Source: CAZLYK01 sp964563495
Lineage (GTDB): Bacteria > Acidobacteriota > Blastocatellia > RBC074
DNA length: 35,290 nt
Direction: 5' to 3'
Assembly: GCA_964563495.1 (NCBI GenBank)
Contig: CAZLYK010000049.1
Location: forward strand, 1 to 35,290
Below, one piece after another: positions 8,524-18,931 of the stretch. Each line of letters begins with the position of its first letter. The first letter of the stretch is position 1. Position numbers and translations under genes: made by a program. The notes beneath the pieces are model-generated. The model was not told where the DNA came from. It ran no database searches and worked only from the letters and a program-made list of their open reading frames with translations.

Positions 8524-9683
8524 TTAGTCACCGACCGGCACGGTGAACGAAACTCTTGCGCCGCGCCCACCCGAGCCGCTCTCGATCCAAATTCGCCCGC
8601 CGTGCGCCTCGATGATACCACGCGCGATGGCCAGTCCCATGCCCAATCCCTTGGGCCGTCTCAGACTCTCCGCACCCTCGCTCGTCGCGCGAAAGAACTT
8701 ATCGAAAACTCTCTCACGCAACTCCGGCGCGATGCCGTGCCCCTCGTCTTCAACTGTCATCTTGATCATCTCGTTCTCGGCGCGTTCGGCAAAGATTTTG
8801 ATCCGCGTCCCGGGCGGCGAATACTTCGTGGCATTGTCAATCAGCGAGTATAGAACTTCAGTCAGCAAACCGGCGTCAACCCGGACGACGGGCAATTCGC
8901 GTTCGATGTCGATATCCAGATCATGGTCGCCGGTCAGGGTGGCCGACCGTGTGCGCGCCATCTCCACAATCTCTTCTACCGAACTCCACCGCTGACGATA
9001 CTGGGTTGCGCCCGCCTCGATGCGCGCCATCTCGACCATGTTCTCGACGAAGCGGTTGAGCCGGTCTGTCTCTTCATTGATGACTTCGAGAAATTCGCGC
9101 CGCGCTTCACTGTCGAGCGTAACCTGCTCGCCGCCGTTCATTTCGTCGAGCAGTGTCGTGACGGCAGCCTTGATCGAAGTGAGCGGCGTACGCAGGTCGT
9201 GCGTGACTGCGTCGAGCAACGCCGATTTCAACCGTTCGCTCTGCTCCAGGATTTCCGCCTGCTTCGCGCGCTCGGAACTAATTTGGTACTCGTGGTACAG
9301 ACGCTCGATCTCCCGCCTGCCCGCTTCGGCCTCTTCGGCGCGGTGTTTGGCCCGCGTCGACAATTGCCCGGCGGTCAGGGCGGTGATGAGAAACGCCGCC
9401 AGCGCGACCCAGTTCTGCGGATCGGCAATGATCAGAGTGTGGACCGGCGGCAGGAAGAAATAATTGAAACAGAGCACGCCCAGCACCGAGGCCAACAATG
9501 CCGGACGGCTGCCCCATCCCGTCGCCGCAAATAAAACGACCAGCAGAAATGCCAGCGCCACTGTCGTCGAGTTCAGACGCTGGTTAAATGGGGCCAGGAG
9601 GGCGGTAACCACGACGTTGCCGAACACGGCCATCAGGTATCCTGTGATTCGACTGTCGGTATGATTGATCAAAAGTGTTTCTT

Positions 9684-9687
<4 letters not shown>
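8524..9687 (-). CDS. kdpD: Histidine kinase equivalent to the C-terminal half of KdpD
   Basis: The 387-residue kinase corresponds to KdpD without its N-terminal KdpD/Usp part. It has a DUF4118-type membrane block at about 15-108 (hydrophobic helices, with LLASVLGVLCFNYFFLPPVHT), a helical linker, HisKA with phosphoacceptor H163 (DAVTHDLRTPLTSIK), and an HATPase_c domain with N box (SLIDNATKYSPPG), DEGHGIAP and GLGMGLAI. It starts with GTG at 9687, overlapping the acyltransferase stop by 4 bases (GTGA), so translation is likely coupled. KdpE follows. The missing N-terminal module is encoded separately at 641-1819. It likely phosphorylates KdpE in response to K+ limitation or osmotic state. Confidence 0.9.
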
Positions 9688-10445
<758 letters not shown>

Positions 10446-10480
10446 TGAAGGCCAGCGATATGCCGGGTGGTTTTTGTCGA

Positions 10481-10520
10481 CAACCCTGTTTAATCCGTTC
10501 AAATCCTGTAAACCCTGTCT
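10481..10520 (-). repeat. Dispersed ACAGGATT-type repeat copy
   Basis: On the minus strand this reads as phased units related to ACAGGATT (GACAGGGTTTACAGGATTTG, then GGATTAAACAGGGTTG). It forms the spacer before the acyltransferase gene and creates a spurious in-frame TTG extension of it. Confidence 0.75.
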
Positions 10521-10531
10521 GTGTTAAGTAC

Positions 10532-11434
10532 CTAGACCATGACATTGAGAGCCGAGGGGAGCGCTTCGAGCGATTCGATCTGCACCGTCATGACCTCGCC
10601 ATCGACCATGATATCAATCGGCTCCCGGAAGTTGAGATCGATATGCCGGGCTCGGCCCTGCCAGACCAGCGGGTGATTGACGTGAGAACCGTCATAACAT
10701 TTGGGGAAATGGCGGATGAAGTCGAAGCGATCGGCCGACCATCTGACGATATCGATCAGGCCGTCGCCGATCTCGGCATTCGGAGCGAGCATCATATGAC
10801 CGCCCGTAAACTTGCTGTTGTTGAAGATCAGCAGCGCCGTCGAGGGCGGATCGAGGTCCGGTTTGCCGTCCAATCTCATTTGGAAGACGCGTTTTTTGAA
10901 ATTCGCCAGGCAGAGCACCACGGCTACGCCATAGCTTGCCGCGCCGAGCGGCTTGAATCTTCGATTGGCCAGCGTGCAGACATCCGCGACGAAACCCAGG
11001 CTCAGGATATTAATGTAGTAGATCACGCCGGCTTTGTGTTTGAGGCGGATCACATCACAGGGGCGCGAGCGGTTCTCGATAATGGCGCGAGCGGCGTAAT
11101 CGACGCCCTGATCGGTGAAATCGCGAAGAAACGAATTTCCCGTGCCGAGCGGCAGGAATCCAAGAGACGGCTTTTCTCCGTCCGTCCAGGCTTCCGGGAA
11201 CAGTCCATTGACTATCTCGAACGACGTCCCGTCGCCTCCGACCGCGATGAATTTACGGTAGCCATCCAGGTAGGCCTGGCGTGCAATCTCGGTCGCGTGT
11301 CCGGCGCGGGAGGTCTGAGCGACTTCGAACTGCACGCCGGATGCCCTCAAGCCGTCCAGTGCCGGTCCCAGTAGTTTGGCGCATTTTCCAAAACCGGCTG
11401 CCGGATTGACCACGGCGAGAAATTTTGTATTCAT
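10532..11434 (-). CDS. Lipid kinase of the diacylglycerol/sphingosine kinase family
   Basis: The 300-residue protein has the DAGK catalytic fold: NPAAG at 10-14, the nucleotide-binding GGDGT at 66-70 (IAVGGDGTSFEIVNGLF), and LPLGTGNSFLRDF, the usual GTxND-like segment. Next come a C-terminal beta domain with FNNSKFTGGHMMLAPNAEIGDGLIDI and a DGE near the end (IMVDGEVM). It would phosphorylate a lipid hydroxyl such as diacylglycerol or an alkylglycerol; the substrate is unknown. Start ATG 11434 is favoured because the catalytic domain begins there; the ATG at 11464 adds ten residues derived partly from a repeat. It lies between an acyl ligase and the PlsC acyltransferase, fitting a lipid assembly role. 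Confidence 0.87.
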   Translation of the reverse strand: MNTKFLAVVNPAAGFGKCAKLLGPALDGLRASGVQFEVAQTSRAGHATEIARQAYLDGYRKFIAVGGDGTSFEIVNGLFPEAWTDGEKPSLGFLPLGTGNSFLRDFTDQGVDYAARAIIENRSRPCDVIRLKHKAGVIYYINILSLGFVADVCTLANRRFKPLGAASYGVAVVLCLANFKKRVFQMRLDGKPDLDPPSTALLIFNNSKFTGGHMMLAPNAEIGDGLIDIVRWSADRFDFIRHFPKCYDGSHVNHPLVWQGRARHIDLNFREPIDIMVDGEVMTVQIESLEALPSALNVMV

Positions 11435-11455
11435 ACATTCTATTGAACACGACGT

Positions 11456-11496
11456 CTTGTTCAATCCTGCACAAATCTCGTCAATCCCGTCTATTT
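11456..11496 (-). repeat. Dispersed ACAGGATT-type repeat copy
   Basis: Minus strand reads AAATAGACGGGATTGACG, then AGATTTGTGCAGGATTGAACAAGA, close to the units at 30704-30798. It fills the 67-base spacer between the acyl ligase stop and the lipid kinase start. Confidence 0.8.
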
Positions 11497-11501
11497 TCCG
11501 A

Positions 11502-13262
11502 CTAGAGTTCTCTCAAGGCCGCTTGCCGATCGACTTTTTGGCGAATCTCCTCGGCCAGGACATATCGTTTGATCTTCATTGAGGCCGTGCGAGGGAAATC
11601 GTCGTCCCAGAGCACGTACCCGCTGACGCGTTTGAAATTGAGGAGCTTGCCGTTACGGGCGATTATCTCCTGGTGTAATTGTTCGGTAAACTCCTGGTCG
11701 TTTTCGAGGTGAACAACGATGATCAGTTTTTCGCCGAGCATCGAGCGTTCCGGCCAGACGTAGTTGGCGGCGAAGACGCAGAATTCCTTGACCGTCAATC
11801 CCTCAAAGGCGTTCTCTATGTCTTCGGGATAGACATTCTTGCCCTCCTCGGTGACGATCATGTTTTTGACCCGGCCGAAGAGCTGTAAATGGCCCTGATC
11901 GTCAAACCGGCCCAGATCCCCGGTCATAAGCCAGCCGTCGACGATCGTTTCGGCGGTCAGTTCGGGATCATCGAGATAATGAGACATGACCGTCCTGCTG
12001 CGCGAGGCGACCTGGCCGATGCCATCGGCATCGGGATTGATAATCTTGATCTCGACGCCGGGCAGAGGCTTGCCGACGGTGTCGGCGCGGAAGGGCTTGA
12101 AATCATTGAGCGTCAGCGCCGTGCCGGCTTCGGTCAGGCCGTAACCGTTGCCGACCTGAATTCCCAAGTCATAGAAAAACTGTAGCATGGCCGGGTCGCT
12201 GAAGGCCCCCCCGGTGAAGATGGCGCGCAGCTCTCCGCCAAAGGCCTGGTGGACCTGTTTGAGCAGCTTCCGGCTCAGTTCAAGATTGGGTTCTTTGCGG
12301 GTCATCGACCGGTTGAGATCGACCAGGCGGTTGAAAACGAATCGCTTGAACGGCGGAAGCTCATCAAATCGTTTCTCGAGGCCGGCCTGAAGGTTCTTGA
12401 GGATGAGCGGCACCAGCGAGACATAGGTGATCTTGAAACGCGTGAAAGCTTCGCGGACGTATTCGGGGCGTAGCGTGCGCAGGTGGACTACAGCCGCCCC
12501 GCAGACGAACGGGCCGATAAACCCGACCATGAAATCGATCGCGTGGTTGGTCGGCAGAATGCTCAGATAACGCACGCCCGGCCAGAAAGGGTAGAGCGAA
12601 GTCAGCCCGACGCACTGCTCAAGGTAATTATCGTGCGTCAGCACGCAGCCCTTTGGGCGGCCGCCGGTTCCGGACGAATAGACGATACAGGCCCAGTCCC
12701 GGCGAAGGCGCGGAACGAATGCCGGTTCTCCACGGCCATTTGCATCCTCCCAGCGTATCGCGCCGTGGAGATCGGCACTGTCAGGGGCATCGGTGACGAC
12801 GACCGTCTGCGGGACAAATGTCGGCGTGAGCTGTGAGTCCGGCTTTTGGATCTCTTGTATGATCGCCCGCCAGAGATGGTATTCAGTGATCAACACCTCG
12901 GGCCGGCAATGAGCCATCAAGGCGATCTGCTCGTTCGGGTTGAGCTTGTAATCGAGCGGGACGATCACCCCACCGCTATAAAAAATCGAATACGCCGAGA
13001 CCAGCCAGCGCGATTGATTGGTCATGATGATGGCCGCGCGCGAATCGACCTTGAACCCCCGGTCCTGCAGGAATTTTGCCAGCGACATCGCCATCTCTTT
13101 GTACTGGCGATAGGTCAACCGGTGGCTTTCCCGCTCACGGTCGGCTTCGATCAAACAGATTTCGTCGCTGAATTTGTCTACTGCTTCGCGTAACGCCGAG
13201 CCAAGCGATTGATGCCGGCTCAGCTCGATCATGACAACCGGGGGCTTGGAGTTGTTGGCCAT
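11502..13262 (-). CDS. AMP-dependent acyl-CoA/acyl-ACP synthetase 1
   Basis: The 586-residue enzyme belongs to the ANL adenylate-forming family, which activates a carboxylic acid with ATP to an acyl-AMP and transfers it to CoA or a carrier protein. The P-loop YSSGTGGRPKG is at 195-205. Also visible are GNGYGLTEAGTALTLND (the YGxTE motif), WLMTGDLGRFDDQGHLQLFGR and the C-terminal GRVKNMIVTEEGKNVYPEDIE with the A10-like PRTASMKIKRYVL. The sequence resembles long-chain fatty acid ligases. It follows the ACP gene by 23 bases, so loading of a fatty acid onto that ACP is plausible but not shown. Confidence 0.92.
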   Translation of the reverse strand: MANNSKPPVVMIELSRHQSLGSALREAVDKFSDEICLIEADRERESHRLTYRQYKEMAMSLAKFLQDRGFKVDSRAAIIMTNQSRWLVSAYSIFYSGGVIVPLDYKLNPNEQIALMAHCRPEVLITEYHLWRAIIQEIQKPDSQLTPTFVPQTVVVTDAPDSADLHGAIRWEDANGRGEPAFVPRLRRDWACIVYSSGTGGRPKGCVLTHDNYLEQCVGLTSLYPFWPGVRYLSILPTNHAIDFMVGFIGPFVCGAAVVHLRTLRPEYVREAFTRFKITYVSLVPLILKNLQAGLEKRFDELPPFKRFVFNRLVDLNRSMTRKEPNLELSRKLLKQVHQAFGGELRAIFTGGAFSDPAMLQFFYDLGIQVGNGYGLTEAGTALTLNDFKPFRADTVGKPLPGVEIKIINPDADGIGQVASRSRTVMSHYLDDPELTAETIVDGWLMTGDLGRFDDQGHLQLFGRVKNMIVTEEGKNVYPEDIENAFEGLTVKEFCVFAANYVWPERSMLGEKLIIVVHLENDQEFTEQLHQEIIARNGKLLNFKRVSGYVLWDDDFPRTASMKIKRYVLAEEIRQKVDRQAALREL

Positions 13263-13285
13263 GATTTATCTGTCAAAAAAGTCTC

Positions 13286-13528
13286 TCAAAGTCTGGCTTG
13301 AATTCTCTCCGCCAGGGTTCGGAAATCGCTCACACCCTGCACTTCGTAATCGGGCAGTTCGACGTGAAAGTGGTTCTCCAGGCGTGTCAGCAACTCGAGC
13401 GCCTGGAGACTGTCGATCCCCAGTTTTTTAAAGAAATCGTCATCCGGGGAGAGCTCCGTTCGCGAGACTTTGAAATGTGTGGATGCGAGGTTAAGTATCT
13501 CCTCGATAATCTGTTCCATTGTCTGCAT
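13286..13528 (-). CDS. Acyl carrier protein
   Basis: The approximately 80-residue carrier has the phosphopantetheine attachment site GIDSLQALELL (Ser40 counting from ATG 13528). It is acidic and helical, the usual ACP size, and begins MQTMEQIIEEILNLAS. Starts at 13528 or 13519 are both possible; an in-frame TTG at 13537 lies inside a repeat unit (GGGTTGAACAAGATG). It sits between KAS III and an acyl ligase, so it is a pathway-dedicated carrier rather than necessarily the general fatty acid ACP. Confidence 0.93.
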   Translation of the reverse strand: MQTMEQIIEEILNLASTHFKVSRTELSPDDDFFKKLGIDSLQALELLTRLENHFHVELPDYEVQGVSDFRTLAERIQARL

Positions 13529-13530
13529 CT

Positions 13531-13553
13531 TGTTCAACCCTGTTTATGTCAAT
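13531..13553 (-). repeat. Dispersed repeat copy overlapping the ACP start region
   Basis: Minus strand reads TTGACATAAACAGGGTTGAA then CAA, part of the ACAGGATT-type family. It covers the KAS III to ACP junction, including the last codons of the KAS III gene (stop at 13549). Confidence 0.6.
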
Positions 13554-14553
13554 ACGCCCAGCGCGCAAGGACCGAGCCGGAAGTGAAGCCGGCGCCGACC
13601 GCGGCAAAGAGCACCAGATCGCCCTTCTTTAGTTTGCCGTCGTCAATTGCATCACCGATCGCGAGCGGAATTGTGGCCGCAGTCGTGTTGCCGTATTTAT
13701 AAATATTTTTGATCACCTTGGCAGGATCGAGCCCGATCTTGTCGGCGGTCGCGTCGATGATCCGCAGGTTCGCCTGATGGGCGATGAAGGCGCCGATGTC
13801 CGAACCCGTCAGGTGATGCTTTTCGAGCATGTTGCGGCTCAGCTCTTCCATCTTGCGGACAGCGTATTTGAAGACGGCCGGCCCGTTTTGATGGACATAA
13901 TGCATTTTTTTATCGACCGTCTCGTGAGATGAGGGATGGAGGCTACCGCCGCCCGGCATATAAAGGTGTTCGCCGCCGGAGCCGTCGATCTCGTGATAGT
14001 AATCGAGAATGCCCAGGTCTTCCTCGCCCTCCTCGGTCGGCTCGAGCAGCACAGCGCCGGCGCCGTCGCCGAAGAGAATCAGCGTGGCGCGGTCTTCCGG
14101 GTCGAGGATGCTGGTCATGACATCCGCGCCGACGACGAGAACCTTTTTGTGGCGGCCGGTTTCGACGAATTGCGCGCCGGTGGTCAGCGCATAAAGAAAC
14201 GATGAACAGGCCGCCGAAACGTCAAATCCCCAGGCCCCGGTCGCGCGGATCTTGTGCTGAACCAGGCACGCCGTCGACGGGAAAAACATGTCGGGTGTGA
14301 CGGTGGCGACGATGATCAGCTCGATCTCATCCGCCTCTATCCCCCTTCGCTTGAGCAGGTCGTCGATCGCTTTGACAGCCAACTCTGAAGACGGTGTGCC
14401 TTTCTCGACCCAGTGGCGCTCGTGTATGCCAGTCCGTTCGACGATCCACTGGTGATTGGTCTCGACTATCTTCGCCAGGTCGTCATTGGTCACGACGCGA
14501 GGCGGGACATAGCGCCCCAGACCTGTGATCTTCGCTCTTCTGTTTTGCATCAT
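13549..14553 (-). CDS. 3-oxoacyl-ACP synthase III (FabH-like, KAS III)
   Basis: The 334-residue thiolase-fold condensing enzyme has the complete Cys-His-Asn triad: C116 (VSAACSSFLYAL), H259 (IAHQANLRII) and N289 (YGNTTAATIPLA). The N-terminal GLGRYVPPRVVTNDDL and the ERTGI motif are typical of FabH. Such enzymes condense an acyl-CoA or acyl-ACP with malonyl-ACP. Two ATGs in tandem give the start, with a GAGG about 10 bases upstream. Its place beside a dedicated ACP and two acyl ligases suggests it extends or joins acyl chains for the cluster product, but it could equally be the organism's housekeeping FabH. Confidence 0.92.
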   Translation of the reverse strand: MMQNRRAKITGLGRYVPPRVVTNDDLAKIVETNHQWIVERTGIHERHWVEKGTPSSELAVKAIDDLLKRRGIEADEIELIIVATVTPDMFFPSTACLVQHKIRATGAWGFDVSAACSSFLYALTTGAQFVETGRHKKVLVVGADVMTSILDPEDRATLILFGDGAGAVLLEPTEEGEEDLGILDYYHEIDGSGGEHLYMPGGGSLHPSSHETVDKKMHYVHQNGPAVFKYAVRKMEELSRNMLEKHHLTGSDIGAFIAHQANLRIIDATADKIGLDPAKVIKNIYKYGNTTAATIPLAIGDAIDDGKLKKGDLVLFAAVGAGFTSGSVLARWAY

Positions 14554-14630
14554 TTGATTATGACCTCGATCTTATCTAGCTCAGGCCGTTGATTTGCGCC
14601 GGCCCGCCCCGCCTGATCCGCGGGTAATGT

Positions 14631-15464
14631 TTATGGCAAATAGGGTTGGGCGTCAGCGCTCTCAACAAATTTGCGTAAGCCCGATTCGACTGCGGGTTTG
14701 GTAAACAGCCGGCAAAAGATCTCGATCTCTTCCCGCAGTTCGGCATAAGGGATCGGCTTAATAAAGCGCTTGGCCGCGATGCTCGTCGCCCGGTCGAATT
14801 TTTTGACCTGCGATGAGGTGAATCTCGCCAGTTTGAGCGCCTCACCTTCGGCCGAAAGCTGGCTGACGAGCCCGATCGCCTGCGCTTTGGTGGCGTTGAT
14901 GCTCCGGCCAGTGAGCAGCAAATCACGAACGATAGCATTGCCCAGATCGCGTTTCAATCGCGGGATGCCGCCGAAACCGGGGATCAGGCCCAGCCGCAGC
15001 TCTGGGAAGCAGAATCGCGCCATTTTATCGGCGAAGATCAGATCGCAGACCAAGGCGAGCTCGAAACCGCCGCCGAAAGTCACGCCGTGCACAGCCGCGA
15101 TCGTGACCAGCGGAGACGCGTCTATCTCATTCATGACTTTGTGAATCCTGGTCAGAAAATCACGGACTTGAGCCTCCGCCTTCTCGAAACCGACCTCCCG
15201 GGCCCCGAAGTACAATTCTCGCAGATCAGCGCCGGCGCAGAATCCGGCTTTCTGCCGGCTGTAGATGATTAACGAGTGCGCCCGATCCTTGAGGGTTTCG
15301 TGCGCGGCGACGAACTTTTCCAGCTCTTCGAGTGTTTGCGACCCGATTTCATTGCACGGTTCGCGGTGGAGCGCCAGCTCTATGCATCCATCGACCAAAT
15401 CCCAGGAAAGCGTCTGACCCTGATAATTGTCCATCTCTTTCAAGTCGTTTCTATTCCTCATCAT
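14631..15464 (-). CDS. Enoyl-CoA hydratase/isomerase family protein
   Basis: The crotonase-fold protein has 277 residues. Visible motifs are the oxyanion-hole segments AGFCAGADLREL and AAVHGVTFGGGFELALVCDL and the helix LRLGLIPGFGGIPRLKRDLG, in which the second catalytic Glu position is not obvious. The exact reaction (hydration, isomerisation or thioester cleavage) cannot be told. The start at 15464 is preceded by GAGGGG about 5 bases upstream and overlaps the end of a small membrane-peptide gene by 14 bases; an internal ATG at 15434 is an alternative. A modification step on an acyl-thioester intermediate is likely. Confidence 0.88.
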   Translation of the reverse strand: MMRNRNDLKEMDNYQGQTLSWDLVDGCIELALHREPCNEIGSQTLEELEKFVAAHETLKDRAHSLIIYSRQKAGFCAGADLRELYFGAREVGFEKAEAQVRDFLTRIHKVMNEIDASPLVTIAAVHGVTFGGGFELALVCDLIFADKMARFCFPELRLGLIPGFGGIPRLKRDLGNAIVRDLLLTGRSINATKAQAIGLVSQLSAEGEALKLARFTSSQVKKFDRATSIAAKRFIKPIPYAELREEIEIFCRLFTKPAVESGLRKFVESADAQPYLP

Positions 15465-15549
15465 CGCTTCCCCTCGCCGCCAGCGCCATCATTCCCAAAA
15501 TAAAAAACATAAACAGCAGTAGTAAAAAGACCAGTCCCAGAATAACCAT
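15451..15549 (-). CDS. 32-aa putative membrane peptide
   Basis: The peptide begins MVILGLVFLLLLFMFFILGM and ends with a short polar tail (AARGSDDEE). It is a single strongly hydrophobic helix with an acidic C-terminus. It starts 10 bases after the stop of acyl ligase 2, with GTGGAG upstream, and overlaps the enoyl-CoA hydratase start by 14 bases. The tight packing suggests it is translated. No family is recognised. Confidence 0.55.
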   Translation of the reverse strand: MVILGLVFLLLLFMFFILGMMALAARGSDDEE

Positions 15550-15559
15550 AAGGGCTCCA

Positions 15560-17218
15560 CTAAGTTTTTTTCGAGCGATAGAGCTCTTCAAATTCCCAGG
15601 CAAAGTGGGCGTTGATTGCGTCGCGCCTGAGTTTGCCGTTGGCGGTCAGCAATCCGCTTTCAATCGTCAACGGCTCGCGGTTGATGTGATAAGCGTGAAT
15701 GCGCTGGTAATGCGGCAATTGTTGATTGACCGTTTCCAGAGCACGATCGACCTGGCTGCCGGTCACCTCGCCGGTGACCAGAGCGGTCAGAAAGCTGCGG
15801 CCATTGCCCACGACCACACACTGCTGGGCACCCGGCAGGTTGAAACCGATCTTCTCTTCGATCGGCTCGGGCGCGATGTTGTGCCCGGAATTGAGAATGA
15901 TCAGATTCTTGATCCGGCCGATGATCGACCAGTTGCCTTTGGAGTCGACCTCGCCCTGGTCTCCGGTTCGAAACCATTGGTCCTGGAAGGCCTTGGCCGT
16001 GGCCTCTGGTTTGTTCCAGTAACCCGGGAAAATATTCGGGCCCCGGACGAGGATCTCGTCGCCTTCGCCGAGAGTCATCTCTATGCCGGGGATTGCCGGG
16101 CCGACCCGCCCGGGTGTGAAATCGCTCGGATCATCCATCGTGCAGATCGCGGTGGTTTCCGTCAAACCGTAAACCTGGAGCACGCGAATACCGAGCATGA
16201 GAAAGAAGAGCTGGGTCTCTCTGGCCAGCGGCGCCGAGCCGCAGATCAAAGCCCGCAGGTTCGGCCCGATCTTCTTCCTGATCGATGAAAAGATGAGGGC
16301 ATTCGCCAGCGACAGCCGTAAGCCGTCCAGCCCTGAAGCTTGGCCTTCAAACCGGCGAAGCCAGGCGACTTTGCCGTTCCGGTAGATCTTTTGAATCACT
16401 CCGGGCTTCTGAGCAATCTGGCCTTCGACCCCGGTCCTGATTCGTTCGAGCAGAGCCGGAACATTGAGACAGTAGTTCGGCGCCGCGAGTTTAAGCTCAT
16501 CCGCCAGCTTGTTCAGGTCCGTCGAGAGCGAAAGCAGGCTGTTTCGCGAGAGGGCGGTCAACAGCAGAATCCAGGATCCGGCAAAACAGAACGGCAGGTA
16601 ATGGAAGACCTGATCGGGGATCTTTTCCGATTGCCCGTCCATCAATGTATCCAGCCTCGCGCCGGTGCAGGGAACCATATGATTGAGATTGCCGACGTTG
16701 AGGATCACCCCCTTCGGCTCACCCGATGTGCCGGAGGTATAGATAATCGTCACCGGGTCGGCTTCAGCTAGTGGATCAGCTTCGTCTTTGATGGTCTGGT
16801 CGGGCGGCGTTGCAAAGATACGTTCGAAGAGCGTCAGCGGGGGAGGTTGATCCGGCCAGTGTTTCGCGATCCCCTCGCGCAACTCTTCGTCAGCGCAGCA
16901 GACCATGGCCGCTCCGCAGTCCTTCAACATGTTGACCAGTTCGTTCGGGGCTTGCCTGGAATAGAGCGGCACGACGATCACACCCTCGGCCATGAGCGCC
17001 AGATCCAGCGCCGCCCAGCGAATACTGTTGGGCGCGAGCAACCCGCAGCGGTCACCCCGCTTCAGCCCTGCTCCGCGGATGAAAGTTCGGGCTGATCGAA
17101 TCTGAGCGAGCAGGTCGGCAGAGGATGCCGTCTGGAATTGACCCTCCCGCACCTCCTGCAAGACGGGGCGCGCCGGCGTTTGATTGAGGCGAGACAGAAT
17201 GTGATCGATAAAATTCAT
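15560..17218 (-). CDS. AMP-dependent acyl-CoA/acyl-ACP synthetase 2
   Basis: A second ANL-family ligase (552 residues) is clearly different from the one at 11502-13262. It has P-loop TSGTSGEPKG at 161-170, VLQVYGLTETTAICTMDD, GEGDEILVRGPNIFPGYWNKPEAT, WFRTGDQGEVDSKGNWSIIGR and GRIKNLIILNSGHNIAPEPIEEKI. A C-terminal lysine candidate occurs in LLTANGKLRRDAINAHF. It resembles long-chain acyl-CoA synthetases of the FadD15 type. Two distinct ligases in one cluster suggest two acyl substrates or two acceptors (CoA and ACP). Confidence 0.92.
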   Translation of the reverse strand: MNFIDHILSRLNQTPARPVLQEVREGQFQTASSADLLAQIRSARTFIRGAGLKRGDRCGLLAPNSIRWAALDLALMAEGVIVVPLYSRQAPNELVNMLKDCGAAMVCCADEELREGIAKHWPDQPPPLTLFERIFATPPDQTIKDEADPLAEADPVTIIYTSGTSGEPKGVILNVGNLNHMVPCTGARLDTLMDGQSEKIPDQVFHYLPFCFAGSWILLLTALSRNSLLSLSTDLNKLADELKLAAPNYCLNVPALLERIRTGVEGQIAQKPGVIQKIYRNGKVAWLRRFEGQASGLDGLRLSLANALIFSSIRKKIGPNLRALICGSAPLARETQLFFLMLGIRVLQVYGLTETTAICTMDDPSDFTPGRVGPAIPGIEMTLGEGDEILVRGPNIFPGYWNKPEATAKAFQDQWFRTGDQGEVDSKGNWSIIGRIKNLIILNSGHNIAPEPIEEKIGFNLPGAQQCVVVGNGRSFLTALVTGEVTGSQVDRALETVNQQLPHYQRIHAYHINREPLTIESGLLTANGKLRRDAINAHFAWEFEELYRSKKT

Positions 17219-17514
17219 AGTTACTACAAAGTCTCAGACGTGAATGCAAGGACCGGCCACAGAGACACAGAGAAGATAGGGAGAGAGTGCCTCATGGCTT
17301 AAGCTTGTTTGTTTTTCTCTGTGGCCATCCTTAGTCCGATGAGAAAGTCAGAGAACAAATCTTTTGACGCCATAGGTTAATAGTTTAGAGTTAAAGTTGA
17401 TTAGTAGACCAACTTTTTTATCGGTAACTCTAAGGTAAGTCAGGATTTGCGCCTCAAACACCGGTTAATCTCGTCCATCTCCTACTCTCTGTGGCTCTGT
17501 GGCTGACTCTTTGG
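17219..17514. other. 296-bp spacer with CACAGAG repeats around a gene remnant
   Basis: The spacer interrupts an otherwise tightly packed cluster. It holds CACAGAG-type repeats at 17255-17274 (GGCCACAGAGACACAGAGAA), an inverted copy at 17315-17326 (TTCTCTGTGGCC), and another at 17486-17504 (TCTCTGTGGCTCTGTGGCT). These flank a decayed GxxExxY gene, as expected for a small inserted cassette that has eroded. Confidence 0.7.
17348..17478 (-). pseudogene. Remnant of a GxxExxY family gene (internal deletion)
   Basis: On the minus strand, ATG at 17478 opens MDEINR, the usual beginning of GxxExxY proteins, with TAGGAG just before it. After 20 bases the sequence jumps into the family's C-terminal part in another frame: FEAQILTYLRVTDKK, VGLLINFNSKLLTYGVKRFVL and a stop at 17348-17350 (36 residues). 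The central two thirds, including the GxxExxY motif itself, are missing, and the join is out of frame. The call rests on recognising both ends from memory of the family (TIGR04256). Confidence 0.75.
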
Positions 17515-18921
<1,407 letters not shown>

Positions 18922-18931
18922 GCTCATACCT

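Noticed and set aside
8499..8621. N-terminal extension of KdpE by 41 residues
   Set aside because: The added residues are Arg/Ser-rich without receiver features, overlap the end of the kinase gene in another frame, and the receiver begins normally at ATG 8498.
10481..10520. CRISPR-like array from the repeated ACAGGATT units
   Set aside because: Units are short and contiguous without regular unique spacers, occur in both orientations at many gene borders, and no cas genes are present.
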